Assembly: GCA_022776785.1 (NCBI GenBank)
Contig: JALFHA010000275.1
Coordinates: 1 to 9,902 of the forward strand
DNA: 9,902 nt
Source of the DNA: Clostridiales bacterium
GTDB taxonomy: Bacteria; Bacillota; Clostridia; Christensenellales; Aristaeellaceae
Direction of reading: 5' to 3'
This document shows positions 4,922-9,902 of this stretch, piece after piece. Both the position numbers and the translations under genes were made by a program. The notes under the pieces are model-generated. The model was not told the origin of the DNA, made no database searches, and saw nothing but the letters and a program-made list of their open reading frames with translations. Position 1 is the stretch's first letter. The number at the start of each line of letters is the position of its first letter.

Positions 4922-7273
4922 TTACGCCACCCCCAGCAGCAGGCCGAGCAGGCGCACGACGAGCGCCGCGACCCATGCGATGGCGCACTGGCCCAGCGCC
5001 ACGCCGACGGCCCAGCGGCCGCCCAGCTCGCGCTTGATGGCGGAAATCGCCGCGACGCAGGGGGTGTAGAGCAGGCTGAACACGAGCAGCGCCGCCGCGG
5101 AGAGCGGGGAGAGCGCCGCGCGCAGCGCCGCGGTCGTGCCAAAGAGGATGGACAGCGAGGAGACGACGCTCTCCTTCGCCATGAAGCCGGAGATCAGCGC
5201 TGTGCAGATGCGCCAATCGCCAAAGCCCAGCGGCGCAAACAGCGGCGCGATGAGCCCGGCCAGCGCGGCCAGCAGGCTCTGCTGCGAATCCGCGACGACG
5301 TTGAGGCGCATGTCGAACGTCTGCAAAAACCAGATGACGATGGTGGCGACAAAGATGACCGTGAAGGCGCGCTGGAGGAAGTCCTTCGCCTTCTCCCACA
5401 GGAGCTGGCCGACGTTCTTGGCGCCCGGCAGGCGGTAATTGGGCAGCTCCATGACGAAGGGAACCGGCTCGCCGCTGAAGGCTGTTTTGCGCAGCACCAG
5501 CGCCGCCAGAATGCCCATGACAATGCCCAGCACATAGAGCGCGATCATCACCAGCGCGGCGTGCTCCGGGAAGAACACGGCGCTGAAGAACGCGTAAATG
5601 GGCAGCTTGGCCGAGCAGCTCATGAACGGCGTGAGCAGAATCGTCATCTTGCGGTCGCGCTCGGAGGGCAGGGTGCGTGTGGCCATCACGCCCGGCACGG
5701 TGCAGCCAAAGCCCACCAGCATCGGCACGATGCTGCGCCCGGACAGGCCGATCTTGCGCAGCAGCTTATCCATGACGAATGCGACGCGCGCCATGTAGCC
5801 GCTGTCCTCGAGCAGCGAGAGGAAGAAGAACAGCGTCACGATGAAGGGCAGGAAGCTCAGCACGCTGCCCACGCCGCCGAATACGCCGTCAATCACCAGC
5901 GAGTGCACCACGGCGCTGACGCCCGTGCGGGTGAGCAGCGTGTCCACCCAGCCGGTCAGCATGCCGATGCCCGCTTCGAGCAGGTCGGACAGGAAGCTGC
6001 CCACGACGTTGAAGGTCAGGTAGAACACCAGTCCCATGATGGCGATGAACGCAGGAATGGCGGTGTAGCGCCCGGTCAGCACACGGTCAATCCGCTCGCT
6101 GCGGGCGTGCTCGCGGCTCTCGTGCGGGTGCACGACGGCGGCCTGACAGACCTTGCTGATGAAGCTGAAGCGCATATCTGCAATGGCCGCCGCGCGGTCG
6201 AGCCCACGCTCCTGCTCCATCTGCACGATGATGTGCTCGAGCATCTCCTTCTCGTTCTGCGAGAGCCCCAGCTGCTCGAGGATGAGCGCGTCGCCCTCCG
6301 CCAGCTTGCTCGCCGCAAAGCGCACGGGGATGCCCGCCTCGCGCGCGTGATCCTCGATCAGGTGCATGATGCCGTGCAGGCAGCGGTGCACCGCGCCGCC
6401 CTCCTCGCCCGCGTCGCAGAAGTCCTTGCGGCCCGGGCGCTCCTGGAACTGCGCGACGTGCAGCGCGTGATCCACCAGCTCGTCGATGCCCTCGTTCTTC
6501 GCCGCCGAAATCGGCACGACCGGGATGCCCAGCCGCGCCTCCATCTCGTTGATGCGGATGGAGCCGCCGTTCTCGCGCACCTCGTCCATCATGTTCAGCG
6601 CCAGCACCATCGGCACATCCAGCTCCATGAGCTGCATCGTCAGGTAGAGGTTGCGCTCGATGTTCGTCGCGTCCACGATGTTGATGATGCCGCGCGGCTT
6701 GTCGCCCAGCAGAAACTGTCGGGTCACGATCTCCTCGCTCGTGTACGGGGACATGGAGTAGATGCCCGGCAGATCCGTCACCAGCGTGTTCGCGTGGCCG
6801 CGAATCTGCCCGTCCTTGCGGTCCACCGTCACGCCCGGAAAGTTGCCCACATGCTGGCTGGAGCCCGTGAGCTGGTTGAAGAGCGTCGTCTTGCCGCAGT
6901 TCTGGTTGCCCGCAAGGCCGAAGGTCAGCACCGTGCCCTCCGGCAGCGGGTGCTCGTCGGCCTTGACGTGGTACTTGCCGCCCTCGCCCAGACCCGGATG
7001 CGGCGGCATCCGCCGGCACGACGACGGCGCGGGCGCGTCGCTGTGCGCGCGCACATCGCTGACCTCGATCTTGCGTGCGTCGTCCACGCGCAGGGTCAGC
7101 TCGTAGCCGTGGATGCGCAGCTCCATCGGATCGCCCATCGGCGCGTATTTCACCAGCGTGATCTCCGCCCCCGGAATCACGCCCATATCCAAAAAGTGCT
7201 GGCGCAGCGCGCCCTCCCCGCCGACGCTTTGAACGACGGCGCTTTGACCGATCTTCAAGTCGCAGAGCGTCAC
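4922..7273 (-). CDS. feoB: Ferrous iron transporter, FeoA-FeoB fusion
   Basis: This is a 783-residue inner-membrane Fe(II) importer with FeoA fused to FeoB. Residues 1-75 are the FeoA SH3-like domain (TLCDLKIGQ..., MGVIPGAEITL). A linker follows, then the FeoB G-domain: G1 GNQNCGKT (122-129, with Gln where Pro is usual), G2 in GNFPGVTV (143-150), G3 DLPG (167-170), G4 NMMD (227-230), G5 SAAKNEG (256-262). The membrane part has the conserved gate motifs GFGCTVPG (521-528), MSCSAKLPIY (551-560) and YTPCVAAISAIKRE (735-748). The start is chosen at GTG 7273: AAGGAG (7288-7283) lies 9 bases upstream and the protein then begins exactly like a FeoA. An in-frame ATG at 7294 has no ribosome binding site before it. 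It is the first gene of a two-gene operon with the Cys-rich protein and is probably iron-repressed. Confidence 0.97.
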   Translation of the reverse strand: MTLCDLKIGQSAVVQSVGGEGALRQHFLDMGVIPGAEITLVKYAPMGDPMELRIHGYELTLRVDDARKIEVSDVRAHSDAPAPSSCRRMPPHPGLGEGGKYHVKADEHPLPEGTVLTFGLAGNQNCGKTTLFNQLTGSSQHVGNFPGVTVDRKDGQIRGHANTLVTDLPGIYSMSPYTSEEIVTRQFLLGDKPRGIINIVDATNIERNLYLTMQLMELDVPMVLALNMMDEVRENGGSIRINEMEARLGIPVVPISAAKNEGIDELVDHALHVAQFQERPGRKDFCDAGEEGGAVHRCLHGIMHLIEDHAREAGIPVRFAASKLAEGDALILEQLGLSQNEKEMLEHIIVQMEQERGLDRAAAIADMRFSFISKVCQAAVVHPHESREHARSERIDRVLTGRYTAIPAFIAIMGLVFYLTFNVVGSFLSDLLEAGIGMLTGWVDTLLTRTGVSAVVHSLVIDGVFGGVGSVLSFLPFIVTLFFFLSLLEDSGYMARVAFVMDKLLRKIGLSGRSIVPMLVGFGCTVPGVMATRTLPSERDRKMTILLTPFMSCSAKLPIYAFFSAVFFPEHAALVMIALYVLGIVMGILAALVLRKTAFSGEPVPFVMELPNYRLPGAKNVGQLLWEKAKDFLQRAFTVIFVATIVIWFLQTFDMRLNVVADSQQSLLAALAGLIAPLFAPLGFGDWRICTALISGFMAKESVVSSLSILFGTTAALRAALSPLSAAALLVFSLLYTPCVAAISAIKRELGGRWAVGVALGQCAIAWVAALVVRLLGLLLGVA

Positions 7274-7295
7274 ATCGCATCTCTCCTTTTTCATA

Positions 7296-7313
7296 GGCGG
7301 CCGTGCGGCCGCC
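7296..7313 (-). promoter_or_regulatory. Hairpin in the feo leader
   Basis: GGCGGCC-GTGC-GGCCGCC is a perfect 7-bp inverted repeat between the predicted transcription start and the ribosome binding site of feoAB. It ends 7 bases before AAGGAG on the minus strand. It could modulate translation or mRNA stability; no T-run follows, so it is not an attenuator terminator. Confidence 0.4.
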
Positions 7314-7326
7314 GTGCATAGTTTGC

Positions 7327-7345
7327 GGAAGATAGTGTAACCTAA
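7327..7345 (-). promoter_or_regulatory. Candidate DtxR/IdeR-type metal-repressor site
   Basis: On the minus strand, TTAGGTTACACTATCTTCC matches the DtxR/IdeR consensus (TTAGGTTAGSCTAACCTAA) at 13 of 19 positions by eye. The first eight bases are perfect and the second half site is degraded. It covers the -10 box of the feo promoter, where an iron-dependent repressor would block RNA polymerase. The single good half site keeps confidence moderate. Confidence 0.4.
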
Positions 7346-7362
7346 CTCTGTGCAAATGTAAA
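7334..7362 (-). promoter_or_regulatory. Promoter of the feo operon
   Basis: On the minus strand the -35 is TTTACA (7362-7357), the spacer is 17 bases, and the -10 is TACACT (7339-7334). Transcription should start near 7327, giving a leader of about 54 bases before the GTG start. It is divergent from the DUF1836 promoter about 75 bases away. Confidence 0.7.
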
Positions 7363-7419
7363 GACGCAATTTCGACAAATTTCCGGGTTTTCCCGCGGCT
7401 TTTTTCTGCGGCCTCGCTG

Positions 7420-7436
7420 ACCGCGCGGCGCGCGGT
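7420..7436. promoter_or_regulatory. Palindrome abutting the DUF1836 promoter
   Basis: ACCGCGC-GGC-GCGCGGT is a perfect 7-3-7 inverted repeat that ends at the base before the -35 box (7437). Its location suits a regulator-binding site, but GC-rich DNA yields such palindromes easily. Confidence 0.35.
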
Positions 7437-7465
7437 TTGACAGCGCTTCATGCGGATGCTATAAT
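7437..7465 (+). promoter_or_regulatory. Consensus sigma-A promoter of the DUF1836 gene
   Basis: TTGACA (7437-7442), a 17-base spacer and TATAAT (7460-7465) match the consensus at all 12 positions. Transcription should start near 7472, which leaves room for a leader only if the TTG at 7503, and not the TTG at 7479, is the start of the gene. Confidence 0.92.
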
Positions 7466-7502
7466 AACGGCATGAGACTTGACTGGCCGGGAGGGATGGG
7501 CC

Positions 7503-8033
7503 TTGCGCGAGAAGCAGGGGCAGCTGGCCGCGGCGGATATCCGCTTGCCTGAGTGGGAGACGCTGCCGGACATCGGGCTGTATATGGATCAGGTCGTCAC
7601 GCTGATGGAGCGCACCTTCGGCGGGGCGCTGCCCAAGGGCGAGATCACCAAGTCGATGGTGAACAACTACGTCAAGGTCGAGCTGATCCCCCGGCCCGTC
7701 GGCAAAAAGTATGACAGGGAGCACCTCGCCATGCTGCTGATGATCGGCGTGCTCAAGCAGGCGCTGAGCATGGAGAGCATCGCGCAGGTGCTGCGCGCCC
7801 TGTGCGCCGGCGGCGTGCGCGAGGGATATACCCGCTTTGCGGAGGAATTCGGCGCGCTGGACCGCGCGCTCTCGCAGGGGCGCGTCGAGCTGAGCCTCGA
7901 GGGCAGCACGCCCGACGAGCGCGCCCTGCACGCCGCGGTGATGGCGGCTGTGTGTACCATCAGCGCCAACCGCCTGATCGCCCAGACGAGGCAAACCGGC
8001 ATGATGCCGGCTCCATTGCCGGCGAAAGGCTGA
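7503..8033 (+). CDS. DUF1836 domain-containing protein
   Basis: This is a 176-residue soluble protein. LPEWETLPDIGLYMDQVVTL (15-34) and ITKSMVNNYVK (48-58) followed by LIPRPVGKKYDREHLAMLL (61-79) are the hallmark of DUF1836 (PF08876). The second segment reads like a MerR-type winged helix-turn-helix, so DNA binding is plausible; family function is not established. The TTG at 7503 is chosen as start because GGGAGGG (7489-7495) stands 7 bases upstream. An in-frame TTG at 7479 would lie only about 7 bases after the transcription start and has no ribosome binding site. Residues after about 160 (RQTGMMPAPLPAKG) are a short tail encoded by a palindrome-rich stretch. It is transcribed alone from a consensus promoter, divergent from feo. 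Confidence 0.88.
   Translation: MREKQGQLAAADIRLPEWETLPDIGLYMDQVVTLMERTFGGALPKGEITKSMVNNYVKVELIPRPVGKKYDREHLAMLLMIGVLKQALSMESIAQVLRALCAGGVREGYTRFAEEFGALDRALSQGRVELSLEGSTPDERALHAAVMAAVCTISANRLIAQTRQTGMMPAPLPAKG
7996..8023 (+). repeat. Cluster of GCCGG palindromes at the 3' end of the DUF1836 gene
   Basis: CCGGCAT-G-ATGCCGG (7996-8010) is followed by GCCGGC (8006-8011) and a second GCCGGC (8018-8023), allowing alternative hairpins. They lie within the last codons of the gene. No T-run follows, so they are not a standard terminator; they could stabilise the mRNA end. Confidence 0.4.
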
Positions 8034-8279
8034 GAATCCCGCTGCTCTGCGCCCCGAGGCCGGTTCAGAAAAATCTTCCATCGGCGGGAGCATGAAAGCC
8101 GTGTGCTTCGTCATATTTATAGGATAGCTTCATGAACGCGGGCTTTTAACGCCGGTTTTTGCGAAAAGCCTTGAAAAGTGCTTTCATTGTGGTTTATACT
8201 ACATCCGAATGGCTCCTATGGCCGGGGCAGGCCGTATGGGCTGAAAATAAAGGAAGAAACAGGTCAAGGAGGGCTGGCT
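8034..8279. other. Intergenic region and leader before the zinc-ribbon/PG-binding gene
   Basis: No gene is supported. GGCTTTT (8141-8147) and AAAAGCC (8164-8170) form an inverted repeat that ends at the base before the -35 box. Downstream of the predicted transcription start, TATGGCC (8217-8223) pairs with GGCCGTA (8230-8236, one T-G pair) to give a leader hairpin. No clear terminator for the DUF1836 gene is seen. Confidence 0.45.
8171..8200 (+). promoter_or_regulatory. Sigma-A promoter of the zinc-ribbon/PG-binding gene
   Basis: TTGAAA (8171-8176), an 18-base spacer and TATACT (8195-8200) form a good promoter. Start of transcription is expected near 8207, giving a leader of about 73 bases that contains a hairpin. 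Confidence 0.7.
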
Positions 8280-9017
8280 ATGTTTTGTCCCCACTGCAAT
8301 AATAAAATCCCGGACGGCTCGAACATCTGTCCGCTTTGCTATGCCAATCTCGCGGGCGTGAAGCAGCAGACGGCGGAGCACCGCGCCGGGCAGCAGGACG
8401 AGCCCGGTCAGGAGACCCCCCGTCCGCGCGCCGCCAAAAAGAAGCCCGAGGCCTACACCAAGGGCAGCCGCGGCACCAAGCGCAGCGCTGACCGCACGCC
8501 GATGATCATCGCCTTCGGGCTGATCGTCATTCTGATTATCATCATCGCGATGATTATCCGCTCGATGTTCAGCGCGGGTACGCCCGCGGCGATGCCCACG
8601 CCTGTGCCGCAGGCGCAGGGGCAGAATACGCCCGAGACGAACTTCATCGTCTTTGGCTCCACGCCCACGCCGATGATTCAAAGCGTCACGCCGACGCCGA
8701 CCCCCGCGCTGGAAATCACCCCGACCCCCGCGCCGCAGGAAACCGGCTACAAGACGCTGCGCAAGGGCGATCAGGGGCCGGAGGTCGTCACGCTTCAGCA
8801 GGCGCTGCGCGAGCTGGGCTACCTGACCAGCGCAGCCGACGGCAACTTCGGCAGCGGCACGATGAACGCCGTCAAGAGCTTCCAGGCGGATAACGGGCTG
8901 GACGCCGACGGCATCGCCGGCAAGCTGACGCAGGAGAAGCTGTTCACGCTCTCCTCCGTGACGCCGATTCCCGAGACGACCGTGGGCCCCGGAGATATTC
9001 TCGATCTGCCGGGCTGA
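8280..9017 (+). CDS. Membrane protein with cytoplasmic zinc ribbon and extracellular peptidoglycan-binding domain
   Basis: The product has 245 residues. The start at ATG 8280 is fixed by AAGGAGGG (8266-8273) 6 bases upstream. It begins with a zinc ribbon (CPHC at 3-6 and CPLC at 17-20), then a charged linker with a basic patch (52-72), one membrane helix (about 75-94, rich in Ile) and a Pro/Thr-rich stalk (101-153, repeated PTP). A peptidoglycan-binding domain of the PG_binding_1 type follows (about 157-222: LRKGDQGPEVVTLQQALRELGYL...FGSGTMNAVKSFQ...GLDADGIAG) and a short acidic tail. The basic flank before the helix places the zinc ribbon inside and the binding domain in the wall. It has no catalytic domain, so it may anchor or sense the wall. 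The next gene also encodes an exported protein. Confidence 0.88.
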   Translation: MFCPHCNNKIPDGSNICPLCYANLAGVKQQTAEHRAGQQDEPGQETPRPRAAKKKPEAYTKGSRGTKRSADRTPMIIAFGLIVILIIIIAMIIRSMFSAGTPAAMPTPVPQAQGQNTPETNFIVFGSTPTPMIQSVTPTPTPALEITPTPAPQETGYKTLRKGDQGPEVVTLQQALRELGYLTSAADGNFGSGTMNAVKSFQADNGLDADGIAGKLTQEKLFTLSSVTPIPETTVGPGDILDLPG

Positions 9018-9036
9018 TGAAACACACAACAGAAGA

Positions 9037-9060
9037 GGCTGTCGATGTGCAGCCCCTTTT
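9037..9060 (+). terminator. Weak terminator-like hairpin
   Basis: GGCTG (9037-9041) and CAGCC (9050-9054) form a 5-bp stem followed by CC and four T. It may partly terminate transcription after the peptidoglycan-binding gene. The stem is short, and the 80-base gap contains no evident new promoter, so read-through into the next gene is likely. Confidence 0.35.
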
Positions 9061-9097
9061 GTATTGGACGGACAATTTTGCCAAAGGAGTTTGACAG

Positions 9098-9902
9098 ATG
9101 AAGGTACGCATCCTCACCCTGACGCTGCTGCTCATGCTCTGCGCTGCCTGCGCGCTGGCTGCGCCGGAGCTCAGCGGCGTATTCGCCAGCGATTCGGGGC
9201 TGGTTATCGGCTCAGGCGGATGGAGCTTTGACTTCACCGCGAGCGAGGGCGGACGGCTGGCGATGGAGCTGCTCAGCGGTGAGACGGGCGAGGTGATCGC
9301 CTCGCTCGGCGCGGCGGACATACAGGCGGGCGCGGGGCGCATCGCGTGGGATGGGCTGCTGCCCGACGGCACGCGCGCCCCGGCGGGGAGCTGCATGATC
9401 GCCGTGCAGCTTCGCAACTACTGGGGCGAGGAGAGCGAGCGCGCGCTGCTGTCCGTGCACCTGTACGAGAGCGAGGAGCGCGCGCAGGAGGTCATGCTCG
9501 ACCTGACGCAGCTCGACGCGCAGGAGGCCGCGCTTTGGGAGGAGCAGGCGGTCATCCCGGCGGACGCGCAGGACGGCGCTGCGGCAGCGGAGGACGCGGC
9601 CGTGCCGTTTGCCACGAGCTTCTGGGACATGGACCCCGATGCCTACGACCTTGACAACCCTGAGCACCAGCAGGCCATCTGGGATCTGATGATGCAGCCC
9701 ATCACGGTGCTCGACGTGGGGCAGACGGAGCACGTCTACCCGACCAACCAGCCGGGCATAAGCCGCACGCCCTATGCCGAGAACTGCGCGGGTGAGCTGC
9801 ACGGCCAGAGCCAGGGCGTGCACGTGCTGGAGGAGGATACCGACGGGGACGGCTATGTGCTCATCGAGGCCTATTCCAACGACGGCACCAAGACCGACAA
9901 CG
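9098..9902 (+). CDS. Secreted protein with FlgD-like Ig domain, N-terminal part (3' end outside window)
   Basis: The frame is open from the ATG at 9098 to the window end (268 residues visible). AAAGGAG (9083-9089) lies 8 bases upstream. A signal peptide occupies residues 1-21 (MKVRILTLTLLLMLCAACALA). Residues about 25-123 look like a FlgD-type immunoglobulin-like domain, with the typical RIAWDGLLPDGTRAPAGSC (81-99) turn. A low-complexity Ala/Glu/Asp linker (about 128-168) precedes a more conserved-looking block: FWDMDPDAYDLDNPEHQQAIWDLMMQ split around 175-200, then ITVLDVGQTEHVYP (202-215) and ENCAGELHGQSQGVHVLEED (228-247). This block suggests a cell-wall enzyme such as an L,D-transpeptidase-like protein with its catalytic part downstream, but no catalytic motif is visible here, so that is a guess. 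Confidence 0.75.
   Translation, partial: MKVRILTLTLLLMLCAACALAAPELSGVFASDSGLVIGSGGWSFDFTASEGGRLAMELLSGETGEVIASLGAADIQAGAGRIAWDGLLPDGTRAPAGSCMIAVQLRNYWGEESERALLSVHLYESEERAQEVMLDLTQLDAQEAALWEEQAVIPADAQDGAAAAEDAAVPFATSFWDMDPDAYDLDNPEHQQAIWDLMMQPITVLDVGQTEHVYPTNQPGISRTPYAENCAGELHGQSQGVHVLEEDTDGDGYVLIEAYSNDGTKTDN

Noticed and set aside
4667..7321. 884-codon open frame on the plus strand
   Set aside because: It lies antisense to feoB, is dominated by Ala, Arg, His, Gln and Glu with no domain pattern, and starts inside the XRE gene. It results from GC-rich codon bias opposite feoB.
7479..7502. TTG at 7479 as start of the DUF1836 protein
   Set aside because: It has no ribosome binding site and is only about 7 bases from the predicted transcription start; the TTG at 7503 follows GGGAGGG at proper distance.
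6087..8114. 675-codon open frame on the minus strand
   Set aside because: It runs antisense through the DUF1836 gene and its promoter, then overlaps the feoB G-domain region in another frame; part of its translation is a frame-shifted feoB composition. No ribosome binding site or domain supports it.
8092..8127. 11-codon open frame (MKAVCFVIFIG) as a leader peptide
   Set aside because: It has a GGCGGGAG stretch before the ATG but lies upstream of the predicted promoter of the next gene and shows no attenuator structure tied to it.

Overview
The window looks like chromosomal DNA of a GC-rich Bacillota, most likely a Clostridia-type gut bacterium. The evidence is strong Shine-Dalgarno sequences (AAGGAGG type), textbook sigma-A promoters (TTGACA-17-TATAAT), an FeoA-FeoB fusion followed by the small FeoB-associated Cys-rich membrane protein, a DUF1836 protein and a DUF2975/XRE pair. 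These families favour Clostridia-like Firmicutes. The exact taxon cannot be read from the sequence. No tRNA, rRNA, CRISPR array or transposase was seen.

Left part (1-3842, + strand): the 3' end of a cyclase/kynurenine-formamidase-like hydrolase, a family 2 glycosyltransferase, UDP-galactopyranose mutase (glf), and a secreted Cys-containing SH3-like protein whose start overlaps the glf stop. The last three look like a surface-polysaccharide module. A structured repeat element (copies A, B and C) lies just downstream of the hydrolase, the glycosyltransferase and the SH3-like gene. It is built of short perfect hairpins whose stems change in a compensated way between copies, and it carries the motif GCGAAGC several times.

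Middle (3858-4921): a DUF2975 membrane protein and a YozG-like XRE regulator form a two-gene operon behind a strong promoter with a perfect 11-3-11 inverted repeat next to its -35. A bidirectional terminator separates them from the convergent feo operon. That operon (minus strand, 7362 down to 4760) has a promoter with a partial DtxR/IdeR-like site over its -10, an feoA-feoB fusion starting at a GTG, and a 53-residue Cys-rich membrane protein whose ATG abuts the feoB stop. It is a ferrous-iron uptake unit.

Right part (7437-9902, + strand): a DUF1836 protein with a consensus promoter, divergent from feo. Next come a membrane protein with a cytoplasmic zinc ribbon and an extracellular peptidoglycan-binding domain, and the N-terminal part of a secreted protein with a FlgD-like Ig fold that runs off the window. 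The last two are probably cell-wall proteins.
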